A DNA stretch of 18,622 bases, from contig JALDAI010000007.1 in the NCBI GenBank assembly GCA_022729285.1, positions 1-18,622 on the forward strand. Direction: 5' to 3'. The notes beneath the pieces are model-generated. The model saw nothing but the letters and a program-made list of their open reading frames with translations, was not told where the DNA came from and did not search any database. Below are positions 6,557 through 14,306 of the stretch, in pieces. Every line of letters begins with the position of its first letter. Within the stretch, counting starts at the first letter, position 1. The DNA comes from Candidatus Nanoanaerosalina archaeon. Its GTDB lineage: Archaea > Nanohalarchaeota > Nanosalinia > Nanosalinales > Nanoanaerosalinaceae. Made by a program: the position numbers and the translations under genes.

Positions 6557-7774
6557 ATGGGAAGTAGGAAAGGGCAGACCGTTGGCGTTGACTTCGCTAT
6601 CGCTATGTCCATTTTTGTTATAACCGCTGTTGTCGGTATGTTTTACGCTATCGATCTTTCAACTCCTTCAAGCCCTTTTGGCGAACAGGTTAGGAGTTCT
6701 GCAATAATTGGTAGTGAACGTTTTGTCCGCTCAGGTTCTTGGTCGGGTAGTGTCTACTCTGTTTTACAGGACGACGAATTTAATGTTGAAAACTATCCTT
6801 ATGAAATAACGTTTCTTGAAGCGGATAACCGTACAACAAGGGTTTTAAGCGGTAACTATCCTCATAGTTTCCAGGTAGGAGAGTATAACCCGGACGTTGC
6901 TTTCGTAGGAGATACTTCAGATTCTTACAGAATATTTTTATCCGATGATAGAGTTTTAGAGCCGGCTTATGGTGATGAAAGATTTTCTGAGGAACAGAAC
7001 GGGGAACTAGTTGTCGAAGGAGACTTTGTTGAAGCGACGTTAGATGAGAGAGGTATAACATCCTTGTCTTCTTCAGGTAGCAGTATTATCCAAGAAGCGG
7101 ATTTAGATGTTAACTCTGAACCTGAAGTCTTTTCAGGACCTGTAAGAGAGAAAGCTGTCCAAGACGGTGTTGAAACAAGGTTTTTCAAACAGTCTCCTTC
7201 TGTAAAGTTTTCTAACGGCGATGATTTTGAGTTCAACATGTCTTCTACATATGACCAAGGAGTTTATGGAGATTACCAAGGCGGAGAAGAGAGTTTTGAC
7301 TTAGGAGAAGGCCCTGTTTCCGATACAGCTGACTACGTTCTGTTTTACGGTCAGGAAGACGTTATTTTCCTCAATGATGGAATGAGTTTCAGTATTTCTT
7401 CTTCCGGTGGAAACACTTTTTTCGAAGTTAGCCATGGAGGAGCTGAGAGCATGTTTTTCTTCGGAGACTTTAACTCTGATGGTGTCAAAGGAATGTTTTT
7501 TGAACCGGGTATCCGAGGTTTAGGCTTTTCTTCACAGGTTGAAGGAGTTTCTAAACAGTTCTTACAGGAGTATGAGGATTACGACCGAGGAGATTTTGCT
7601 GATATCCTTGGTATCATGGAGATGGGCTACAACATAACTATGGGCGACAAGTTTTCTGCAGGTACCAACCTTCCGTCAAGCCAGAACATTTTCGTTATGG
7701 AAAGGCCTGTAAACCTTTTAGACGGATTAGGTAATTCTACTACATACGAGTTAAGAACCGGTGTATGGAGCTAA
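6557..7774 (+). CDS. Large pilin-like surface protein with class III signal peptide
   Basis: The 405-residue protein begins MGSRKGQTVGVDFAIAMSIF. Basic residues are followed by a G|Q junction (6/7), then an acidic residue (D12) and a hydrophobic helix to about residue 32. This is the hallmark of archaeal type IV pilin-like precursors cut by prepilin peptidase (PibD/EppA). The mature region is very acidic, rich in Ser, Gly and aromatic residues, with Asn-X-Ser/Thr sequons (NRT, NMS, NIT, NST) that could be glycosylated. It has no second membrane segment. It ends in STTYELRTGVWS, a strand-like close with Trp near the C-terminus. At over 400 residues it is much larger than ordinary pilins, so a minor, adhesin-type or pseudopilin-like role is more likely than the main filament subunit. 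No pilus ATPase or platform gene is adjacent. Confidence 0.75.
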   Translation: MGSRKGQTVGVDFAIAMSIFVITAVVGMFYAIDLSTPSSPFGEQVRSSAIIGSERFVRSGSWSGSVYSVLQDDEFNVENYPYEITFLEADNRTTRVLSGNYPHSFQVGEYNPDVAFVGDTSDSYRIFLSDDRVLEPAYGDERFSEEQNGELVVEGDFVEATLDERGITSLSSSGSSIIQEADLDVNSEPEVFSGPVREKAVQDGVETRFFKQSPSVKFSNGDDFEFNMSSTYDQGVYGDYQGGEESFDLGEGPVSDTADYVLFYGQEDVIFLNDGMSFSISSSGGNTFFEVSHGGAESMFFFGDFNSDGVKGMFFEPGIRGLGFSSQVEGVSKQFLQEYEDYDRGDFADILGIMEMGYNITMGDKFSAGTNLPSSQNIFVMERPVNLLDGLGNSTTYELRTGVWS

Positions 7775-7941
7775 AGAAACTTTTTCAAAACCTTTTTAAG
7801 TATTGATTTTTAAATTGTTCAGCAATGAAGGGTGGATGTCTTACACTTCGGTAGTTTTAGAAGATATTTCTTAGATTTATTAAAAAATATGTTTTTTCAC
7901 CGAGTTTCTATCTTTCAGGTTTGTTCTAAAGAGGTTTTATT
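7775..7941. other. Long leader/intergenic region before thrS
   Basis: At 167 bases this is the longest gap in the window. It holds two TATA-like sites: about 7805-7817 (GATTTTTAAATTG) and the stronger 7876-7890. It also holds a nine-codon reading frame at 7825-7854 (MKGGCLTLR then TAG). There is no Shine-Dalgarno site in front of the mini-frame and it contains a single Thr codon. I see no T-box (a bacterial device) and no tRNA-like fold. If the upstream promoter is used, thrS would have an unusually long leader of about 100 bases. Confidence 0.35.
7876..7890 (+). promoter_or_regulatory. Likely main promoter of thrS
   Basis: TTTATTAAAAAATAT is a good archaeal TATA region. It predicts a start near 7908-7912 and a leader of about 30 bases that contains the GAGGT ribosome binding site (7931-7935), 6 bases before the ATG at 7942. 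Confidence 0.5.
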
Positions 7942-9870
7942 ATGTCAAAAGTAGAGCTAGAATTTCCGGATGGTTCAAAGAGAAGTTATGAAAAAGGTGT
8001 AACTGTTGAAAAAGTTGCATACAGTATTGGAGAAGGGTTAGGAAACGACTGTAAAGCAGGAAGAGTTGATGGAGAGCTTGTTGCAAAGGAGCACAAGATA
8101 AAAGAAGACAGTGTTATAGAAATCGTTACTCCTAGCTCCGACGACTACTTAAAGGTGTTGAGGCACACGGCATCACACGTACTAGCCCATGCTGTAAACA
8201 ACTTATTCGGTGAAAAAGGCTTAGGAATGGGTAAATGGGCTGAAAACGGAATGTTTTACTACGACTTTTCGGATCTAAGTATTGAGGAGAAAGATCTCAA
8301 AAAAGTTGAGGAAGAGATGAAAAAGATTGTTAAGAAAGGTCTAAAGGTTGAGAGAGTTGAAAAAAGCTTTGAAGAAGCTGAAAAGCTTTTGAAAAACCAG
8401 CCTTTCAAACTAGAGCTCTTGAAAGAGTTAAACGATGAAGGGGAAAAAATTACTTTTTACAAGCAAGGAGAGTTTATAGATCTTTGTAAAGGCCCTCATG
8501 TAGAATCTACTGATGAATTAGAGGCTTTCAAGTTATTAAGCATTTCAGGAGCTTACTGGAGAGGTGATGAAGACAACGAAATGCATACAAGGATCTACGG
8601 AGCTGCTTTCAGCCGTGAAAAAGATCTTGAAGAATACCTTGAGAACAGGGAGAAAGCTAAGGAAAGAGACCACAGAAAGATCGGTAAGGAAATGGGTATT
8701 TTCAGAATAGAGGAGATAGCCGGTTCAGGCCTTCCTCTTTTTGGACCTAACGGTAAAGCAATTATAAACGAGTTGCAGAGCTATATGCATGAGATAAACG
8801 ATGAGTTAGATCATAGACAGGTTCAGACGCCTCATGTCTACAAAACTGAGCTTTGGAAGAAGTCAGGCCATTATGAGAACTACCGTGACGACATGTTTTT
8901 GATGGATGTCGACGATGATGAGTACGGTATGAAACCTATGAACTGTCCTGGACACTGTTTAATCTACAAGAGTGAATCCAGAAGTTATAGAGACCTACCT
9001 ATCAGGTATGCTGAGGACGGTACGGTTTATAGGAGAGAGCAGAAAGGAGAGTTATCAGGTCTTTTCAGAGTTTGGGGGTTTACTCAGGACGACGCTCACC
9101 TTTACGTCAGGCCTGATCAGATAAAGGAAGAGGTTGAAAAACTGTTAGAATCTGCTATACAGATCCTTGACACTGTGGACATGGAGTACTCTATCAAACT
9201 TGCTACAAAGAACCCTGAAAAATACATGGGAAGCGATGAAATATGGGAGAAGTCGGAGAACATGTTGCAAAAGGTTCTTGAGGAAGCAGGTGTCGAATGG
9301 GAGTTTGAACCTGAGGACGCTGCTTTTTACGGTCCAAAGATAGATTTCCAGATGATAGATGCTCTTGGAAGAGGTTGGGACGGACCAACTATCCAGCTTG
9401 ACTTCAACATGCCTGAAGCTTTCGATCTAAACTACAAAGGAGAGGATAACGAGGAACACCGATGCGTTATGATTCACAGAGCACTTCTAGGAAGTTATGA
9501 CAGGTTCTTAGGAGTTTTAATCGAGCACTTTGGCGGTAACTTCCCTACATGGCTTGCTCCTGAACAAGTCAGGGTTTTACCTGTAAGCGATGACCAGATT
9601 AGTTACGCTGAAAAAGTTAAAGAGGAGTTATCAGAGTTCAGAGTAAGTGTTGAGGATAGGTCTTGGACTCTTGGTAAGAAGATCCAGGCAGCACACGATG
9701 ATAGGGTTCCTTACATGCTTATAGTTGGTTCTGATGAAGCAGAATCGGGTGAACTTTCAGTAAGAGACCGTTCTGAAGAAGAGGTCAGAGGAGTTGGCCT
9801 ACAAGAGTTTAAAAACCATCTTGAGGAAGAGGTCGGTGAAAGAGAACTTGAAACATCTTTCATCGGTTAA
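7942..9870 (+). CDS. thrS: Threonyl-tRNA synthetase, bacterial-type architecture
   Basis: The 642-residue enzyme contains, in order: a TGS domain (1-62); the N2 editing domain with H75-x3-H79 and C182/H186, which removes mischarged serine; the class II catalytic core (about 245-535); and an HGTP anticodon-binding domain (about 545-635). Zinc ligands are C335 (MNCPGHC), H386 (DDAH) and H512 (IHRALLGS), one residue off the E. coli numbering. Motif 2 is YRREQKGELSGLFRVWGFTQ and motif 3 includes the arginine R521. The length is the same as the E. coli enzyme. Most archaea use an unrelated DTD-like editing domain, so this bacterial-type form indicates old lateral transfer, as also seen in haloarchaea. 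It is transcribed alone with a GAGGT Shine-Dalgarno site. Base use resembles its neighbours, so the transfer is not recent. Confidence 0.97.
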   Translation: MSKVELEFPDGSKRSYEKGVTVEKVAYSIGEGLGNDCKAGRVDGELVAKEHKIKEDSVIEIVTPSSDDYLKVLRHTASHVLAHAVNNLFGEKGLGMGKWAENGMFYYDFSDLSIEEKDLKKVEEEMKKIVKKGLKVERVEKSFEEAEKLLKNQPFKLELLKELNDEGEKITFYKQGEFIDLCKGPHVESTDELEAFKLLSISGAYWRGDEDNEMHTRIYGAAFSREKDLEEYLENREKAKERDHRKIGKEMGIFRIEEIAGSGLPLFGPNGKAIINELQSYMHEINDELDHRQVQTPHVYKTELWKKSGHYENYRDDMFLMDVDDDEYGMKPMNCPGHCLIYKSESRSYRDLPIRYAEDGTVYRREQKGELSGLFRVWGFTQDDAHLYVRPDQIKEEVEKLLESAIQILDTVDMEYSIKLATKNPEKYMGSDEIWEKSENMLQKVLEEAGVEWEFEPEDAAFYGPKIDFQMIDALGRGWDGPTIQLDFNMPEAFDLNYKGEDNEEHRCVMIHRALLGSYDRFLGVLIEHFGGNFPTWLAPEQVRVLPVSDDQISYAEKVKEELSEFRVSVEDRSWTLGKKIQAAHDDRVPYMLIVGSDEAESGELSVRDRSEEEVRGVGLQEFKNHLEEEVGERELETSFIG

Positions 9871-9875
9871 AACCC

Positions 9876-9893
9876 TTTTTTCCTTCTTTTTTT
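9876..9893 (+). terminator. T-tract terminator after thrS
   Basis: Two T-runs (six T at 9876-9881, seven T at 9887-9893) begin 5 bases after the thrS stop codon with no hairpin. This is the common archaeal terminator form. Confidence 0.55.
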
Positions 9894-9912
9894 AACGGTT
9901 AAACTAACTTAA

Positions 9913-9921
9913 TTTTAAATA
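9913..9921 (+). promoter_or_regulatory. TATA box of the small membrane protein gene
   Basis: TTTTAAATA predicts transcription starting at about 9941-9944, just ahead of the GAGGAG ribosome binding site (9944-9949), which lies 6 bases before the ATG at 9956. Confidence 0.5.
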
Positions 9922-9955
9922 CTAGATAAGACAATTTTTCTTTGAGGAGCTTGAA

Positions 9956-10180
9956 ATGTTTGGAATGAAGATGTTGAAAGGTTATATTGTTTTAGCGATT
10001 GCTATACTAGTAATAGTCGGTTACATCATTTTATCAGGGATAGGTACCGCTATCAACATGGAGTTTATAGTCCTAGATATTTTGATAATACTCTTAATTG
10101 GAGCTACTCTACTATCATCGATAATACTGATAAATATCTACGAAGAGCTTGAAAAGATCAAGAAAGAGCTTAAGAAGTAA
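9956..10180 (+). CDS. Small two-helix membrane protein, unknown function
   Basis: The 74-residue protein has two hydrophobic segments (about residues 9-32 and 36-62) separated by GTAINM, and ends in a short charged helix, NIYEELEKIKKELKK, on one face of the membrane. The two segments form a hairpin. I do not recognise a family; a helper or subunit of a membrane complex, or a stress-related small membrane protein, are both possible. The start is well supported by a GAGGAG site and a TATA box. It lies alone between thrS and the convergent coiled-coil gene. Confidence 0.7.
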   Translation: MFGMKMLKGYIVLAIAILVIVGYIILSGIGTAINMEFIVLDILIILLIGATLLSSIILINIYEELEKIKKELKK

Positions 10181-10245
10181 CTTCTTAGCTCCTAACCTCT
10201 TCTTTATTTCTATAAAAATCTTAATTACTTAGAAAAAGCTGTATC

Positions 10246-10263
10246 AGAGGGTTTAAACCCTCT
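10246..10263. repeat. Perfect 18-base palindrome between convergent genes
   Basis: AGAGGGTTTAAACCCTCT is its own reverse complement and lies between the stop codons of the membrane protein (10180) and the coiled-coil gene (10273). RNA from either strand could form an 8-9 bp stem with almost no loop, or the DNA could be a symmetric protein-binding site. T-rich stretches on both sides make a bidirectional terminator the simplest reading. Confidence 0.55.
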
Positions 10264-10272
10264 ATTAACCTT

Positions 10273-12549
10273 TTAATCTACTACTGTAGGTCTTTTATTG
10301 TCGTACTGGTTCATCTGGCTTTCAATGTTTTCAATAAGTTTTTTGTTCTCTTCAACCTGTGTTCTTAACTTTTCAACTTCTTCTTTAACCACTTTTATCG
10401 AAGACTTGTTCTCTGTTGATTTATCACTTAGTTTGTCCAAGTTTTTGTCAACTCTTAGGTGAGCTTTCTCAAACTGTTTGTTCTGCTCTTTTAAAGAGTT
10501 AACTTTTGAAGCTAGGTTCTTTGCTCTCTTACCTAACTTATCAGTTTTCTTGGTTTGTTCCTGCAGAAGCTCGTTTTTAATCCGGCTTACTTTATCTTCT
10601 AACTCTCCGGTTCTTCTATCCTGTTCATCAAGAATTTCTTCTCTTATACGGGTTAACCTATCTTCTAGTTCTTCGATCTTTTCGATCCTTGCCTGTTCTT
10701 TATCCCGTATAACCTTCTCTAACTCCTGTAACTCATCCTGTTTTTCAGCTATCTCATCCTCCATTTCAAGGATGGCTTTTTCCTTTTTCATGAAGATTTC
10801 TTCCATCTTGTTCTCAAAGTCTTCTTCTAAAAGATCTCTTTTCTCCTCAATTTCTCCTTTTAATGCTTCAAACTCTTCTTCCAAGCTTGTGGTTTCATCT
10901 TCAAGAGTTTCTTTGATATCCTCTATTATCTTCCTCTTATCCTCTTCAAACTCAGAAATCCTTTCAGAAGCTTCCCCTACTTTCTCATCTATATCAACTT
11001 CTAAGTCGTTAACAAGGTCTAAAACATCTGTTTTAGCTTCCTCAAACTTCTGGTTAATGTCTTCCCTAATAGCTTCTTTTTCGGCTAAAAGCTCTTCTTT
11101 AACCTGTTCCAAACTACTAGTTTTTTCTTCAAACTCTTTGAACAAGAACTCTTTTTCTTCGTTAACATCTTCAAACAATGCTTCTTTCTCTTCCTCCATG
11201 TGGTCAAGTTCTTCATGTACTTTATCGGAAAGTTCCTTCTTAATCTCTTGAACCTTCATCCGAATTTCTTTCACTTTGTCGCTACCGAACTTAGCTGTCT
11301 CTTCCTTAACCTTGTCCTCGATTTCGAACTTAGCAGTTCTTGTCCAGTCTTTAAGATCTACTCTCAGGTTGTCAAGATCGGTTTTTATGTTCTCATAAAG
11401 CTCTGTCTCTTTCTTAAACGCTGTGAATATACGTTTAACAGTTTCGTTTGAGAAATCTTTTTTCTCAATGTTTTTCTCAATTTTTTCCAGAATCTCTTTG
11501 AACTGCTCCCGTTTTTCATCAATTTCTTGGCTTCTCTCCTCTAAATCAGTTCTGTCATCTATTTCTTCCCTAAGCTTATTCTTGATAACATGGTCAAGCC
11601 TTTTTCTCTTGATTCTGTCAAGTTTTTGGTCAAGCTCGGTTATCTCTCGGTTAAGATTGTCTCTAAGCTCTTCCTTTACTTGTTCCTTTATCTCATCGAT
11701 TCTTTCCTCAAACCCTTTATCAAACCTTTTTTCCAAGTCATCTATCTTCTTATCAATACTTTCTGTCTGTTCCAAACCTTCCTTGATCTCTTTCAACTTC
11801 TCTTCTGAAGGAATTTCAGACTCTAACTTCTCTAATCTCTCTTTCAAAAGGTTGTAATCTCCGCCTGCTTCTTTACTTTTACCAGCTTCATCTATGTCTC
11901 CGCCAATACTTTCAAGCTTGTCGGATATCTTAGAAACTTTTTTGGAAAGCTCTTCAACCTTTTCTGAACTTTCATGGCTTGGAAGACCTTCCTCAACTTT
12001 TTGGGAGATGCTTTGCTTAACTGCTTCGTCAAGGTTTTCTACCTCAACTTTTTGAGCTCCTTCACTTTTCAACTTCTCTAACTCTTCTTTAAGAACTTTT
12101 ATTTCATCAGTTTTTTCTGTAAGCTCCTTTAAACACTTCTCAACATTTTTAGAGGTTTTTGATCCTTCTCCGCTTTTCTCACCGTCCATCTCCTGTATCT
12201 TATCCCTTAATATATGGATTTTTTCCTCTAAATCTTCTACTTTTTCTTTCAATCCATCAGGAGCTTCGCTTGATGAACTAACATTTTTGACAGAGCCGAT
12301 GTTCTTCTCTAATTTTTTAACTGTTTTCTTAAGTTTCTTAACCTCTGAAACCTCTTTTTTCATCTTTTTGTACTGTCCGTATAGGTATTTCAACTTCTTA
12401 TCGACATCAACAAGTTTCTCTTGTATATTATCGTCTCCTCCGCTTTCTTCACCGCCCATCAAGTCCTTTAACTTATCAATATTTTTTTCTGCCTCATTTT
12501 TGTTTTCATTCATTTGTTCTCGCCCCTTTTCAGTATCCTGCTCTGTCAT
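10273..12549 (-). CDS. Long cytosolic coiled-coil protein, unknown function
   Basis: The 758-residue protein is almost wholly charged helix rich in Glu and Lys, with a heptad-like spacing of Leu, Ile and Val. Breaks at Ser/Gly-rich stretches near 30-42, 90-99, 122-134 and 215-232 divide the N-terminal third. From about 250 to the end the coil is nearly uninterrupted. It has one cysteine (C139), very few aromatic residues, no Walker motif, no signal peptide and no membrane segment. It is therefore not an SMC or Rad50 ATPase, though it resembles their arms. It could be a cytoskeletal, chromosome-organising or spacer/scaffold protein. The start at 12549 has a TATA element (12571-12579) 26 bases upstream and no Shine-Dalgarno site, i.e. 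leaderless; Met13 is a less likely alternative. It is transcribed apart from the upstream archaeosortase gene. Confidence 0.8.
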   Translation of the reverse strand: MTEQDTEKGREQMNENKNEAEKNIDKLKDLMGGEESGGDDNIQEKLVDVDKKLKYLYGQYKKMKKEVSEVKKLKKTVKKLEKNIGSVKNVSSSSEAPDGLKEKVEDLEEKIHILRDKIQEMDGEKSGEGSKTSKNVEKCLKELTEKTDEIKVLKEELEKLKSEGAQKVEVENLDEAVKQSISQKVEEGLPSHESSEKVEELSKKVSKISDKLESIGGDIDEAGKSKEAGGDYNLLKERLEKLESEIPSEEKLKEIKEGLEQTESIDKKIDDLEKRFDKGFEERIDEIKEQVKEELRDNLNREITELDQKLDRIKRKRLDHVIKNKLREEIDDRTDLEERSQEIDEKREQFKEILEKIEKNIEKKDFSNETVKRIFTAFKKETELYENIKTDLDNLRVDLKDWTRTAKFEIEDKVKEETAKFGSDKVKEIRMKVQEIKKELSDKVHEELDHMEEEKEALFEDVNEEKEFLFKEFEEKTSSLEQVKEELLAEKEAIREDINQKFEEAKTDVLDLVNDLEVDIDEKVGEASERISEFEEDKRKIIEDIKETLEDETTSLEEEFEALKGEIEEKRDLLEEDFENKMEEIFMKKEKAILEMEDEIAEKQDELQELEKVIRDKEQARIEKIEELEDRLTRIREEILDEQDRRTGELEDKVSRIKNELLQEQTKKTDKLGKRAKNLASKVNSLKEQNKQFEKAHLRVDKNLDKLSDKSTENKSSIKVVKEEVEKLRTQVEENKKLIENIESQMNQYDNKRPTVVD

Positions 12550-12570
12550 ATTATTTGTTAGGTAGTCCTT

Positions 12571-12579
12571 TAATATAAA
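12571..12579 (-). promoter_or_regulatory. TATA box of the coiled-coil gene
   Basis: On the minus strand the site reads TTTATATTA, centred 26 bases from the ATG at 12549, with no ribosome binding site between. This separates the coiled-coil gene from the upstream hef operon as its own transcription unit. Confidence 0.55.
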
Positions 12580-12618
12580 AATTAAACTAAGATTTTCTCG
12601 GTTATTAAAGCCTATTCA

Positions 12619-13176
12619 TCATAACGCTTCGTTTTCTCCAGATAACTTAAACCAGATAATCCAGTAACCAAAAACTATGGACATAAGCCCCCATCTCCAT
12701 AGAAAAGTATGTATGAACTCATAATCGATGTTGTAGACTGTAACAAGGTAGGCCATGGAGCTTATCCTAACAAGGTTTGCTGTAAACACTGTTAAAACTC
12801 CTATAAAAACTCCTTTAAGTTTACTTAAGAGTTTAAAATTAGTTGCTAATACAAGAGCGGTTACTGCTAACATTGATTTCCAAGCGGTTGAATCGGTTGA
12901 AACATCTATCGTGAGATCTTCTAAAAGGATAAACGTGCCGGTATTTTCAACGTTTAATCCTAGTAAAGATAATATTTCAGTTACTATAGAAGCGTTTAAA
13001 CTTCTTAGAAAGATAGGGTTCCATTCGATAGCTGAAAGGATATACAAAGGAATTGACAAGATAGTTAGTTTTAAAAGAAACTTAAACGTATCTAACAAGC
13101 GTTTCTGACGGTTTGTAAGTTTTTCCTCCCATTCTTCTTTTTTTTCATGAAGGGATAGGAGATGTTTTTTTATCAT
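12619..13176 (-). CDS. Archaeosortase/exosortase-family membrane protein with Ser at the catalytic Cys position
   Basis: The 185-residue integral membrane protein has about five hydrophobic segments (roughly 31-52, 62-75, 98-112, 119-145, 160-177) after a charged N-terminal cytosolic helix. It shows the family pattern: a nucleophile followed by WKSMLAVTAL, an Arg in the N-x-x-R-I motif (NLVRIS, R137) and a His in IHTFLWRWG (H156). Archaeosortases cleave C-terminal sorting signals such as PGF-CTERM and couple the product to lipid. The nucleophile is normally Cys. Here the aligned residue is S96 (codon TCA at 12891-12889), and its spacing to R137 of 41 residues equals the Cys-Arg spacing I recall for Haloferax ArtA. 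It may be a Ser variant, a degenerate paralogue or a new subtype. No protein in the window carries a recognisable sorting tail. Its ATG overlaps the DUF460 stop by 3 bases and has a GAGGT site. Confidence 0.75.
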   Translation of the reverse strand: MIKKHLLSLHEKKEEWEEKLTNRQKRLLDTFKFLLKLTILSIPLYILSAIEWNPIFLRSLNASIVTEILSLLGLNVENTGTFILLEDLTIDVSTDSTAWKSMLAVTALVLATNFKLLSKLKGVFIGVLTVFTANLVRISSMAYLVTVYNIDYEFIHTFLWRWGLMSIVFGYWIIWFKLSGENEAL

Positions 13177-14306
13177 CTTCTACCTCTATAATCCTCTAAC
13201 CAGTTTAAAAACTTTTCAGTACGGTCCTCAACCAACTCAAAAACTTTCTCCTCATCAACAATAAAGTAATTAGAGAGCTTAACTCCTTCTAAATCATCCA
13301 TTAAAACTGTTTTAAACCCTTTATCAGAGTAGAATTTTTCATCATCTTTTTTAGAGACAACTACTACACTTACTTCCGGAGAAGGATCTACTAAAACGTT
13401 TTTATGCACAAAAAGTATGGGTCCTTCAACGTTATCAGCCTCATCTTGGTTGTTACAGATTCTGTATAAGTTTGCACCCTCTAAAACTTGGTTTAAACCT
13501 TTTGTATGTTTTTTAATACCTTTTTTCAAACCTTCAACAGTGTTTTTAAGGTTTTTATTCTGTTTCAAAACGTTTTCATACTTTTTCTTCCACTTTAATA
13601 CTTCTTCATCCTTCTCTATTTCACGTCTTCTACCTGATAAAAGCTCCTTTTTCTCATCTTCAGACTTTTTTAGATCTTTTTTAAGATCTTTTGAGTAGTT
13701 TCTCAGTCTTTCAGCTTCTTTTTCCCTTCTTTTAAGCTTTTTATCCAGCCTTTTAGCCCTTGACTCCCAATCAATGCTTTGCTCCTTCTTATCCGTAGAA
13801 GTTTCTTTTTTAACAGGTTCATCCTGTTTTTCAACTTCTCTAATAGCTCTACTAATGCTTTTACCCTGTTTAACTGTTTTATTAAAGACTTTTTCTGTCT
13901 CTTTCTCATCCATCCCAGAAGTTTTCTTACTTATCTTGTTTATAATACTTTTTTCAGCCCTGAAGGCCTGTAGAGCTGCTGCTAAAGCATCTTTTGAATG
14001 GCTTGTAAGGTTCCCGTCCTTGAAATCTTTTACAAGAGAATCTTTTTTATCCGATGAAAGGTCTTTATTAGGGGTGTAAACCTCGGCATTAAACGTTGAA
14101 GCGATTTTTTCAACCGTTGAAGGAGTAGGGTTTACGTCTGTAGCTAAAATTAACGGAGTTCCATACTTTATTATGAACTCTGAGATACCGTCTCTACCTA
14201 GCTCTTTCTCACTTATTGTAGCTATTAAATCCCCTTCCAAACTGATTACCGCTATCCCTGTCTCAGTTCCTGGGTCTAGTCCTACGATTGTTAAGACTTT
14301 AACCAC
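13173..14306 (-). CDS. DUF460 protein (RNase H-like fold with coiled coil)
   Basis: The 377-residue protein starts with an RNase H/RuvC-like half: IVGLDPGTETGIAVI (7-21, with acidic D11), ATDVNPTPSTVEKIAS (55-70, D57), and HSKDALAAALQAF (103-115, D106). These three aspartates fit an RNase H-type metal site. Residues about 150-270 are a highly charged coiled coil, and 285-377 form the conserved C-terminal DUF460 part. The family (COG2433) is nearly universal in archaea but its substrate is unproven. Members known to me are often longer, so this is a compact form. The start is a GTG at 14306 set within GAGGTGG; no other in-frame start exists between it and the conserved DPG motif. It overlaps the hef stop by 8 bases and the archaeosortase start by 3, so the three genes are probably translated together. 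Confidence 0.85.
   Translation of the reverse strand: MVKVLTIVGLDPGTETGIAVISLEGDLIATISEKELGRDGISEFIIKYGTPLILATDVNPTPSTVEKIASTFNAEVYTPNKDLSSDKKDSLVKDFKDGNLTSHSKDALAAALQAFRAEKSIINKISKKTSGMDEKETEKVFNKTVKQGKSISRAIREVEKQDEPVKKETSTDKKEQSIDWESRAKRLDKKLKRREKEAERLRNYSKDLKKDLKKSEDEKKELLSGRRREIEKDEEVLKWKKKYENVLKQNKNLKNTVEGLKKGIKKHTKGLNQVLEGANLYRICNNQDEADNVEGPILFVHKNVLVDPSPEVSVVVVSKKDDEKFYSDKGFKTVLMDDLEGVKLSNYFIVDEEKVFELVEDRTEKFLNWLEDYRGRR

Noticed and set aside
7825..7854. Nine-codon frame before thrS as a real leader peptide gene
   Set aside because: No Shine-Dalgarno site, not Thr-rich, and the better thrS promoter lies downstream of it. Kept only as a low-interest note.
10478..11857. Long plus-strand open frames (up to 257 residues) opposite the coiled-coil gene
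   Set aside because: Their Ser/Phe/Leu-rich composition is the expected antisense reading of Glu/Lys-rich codons. They have no start signals.
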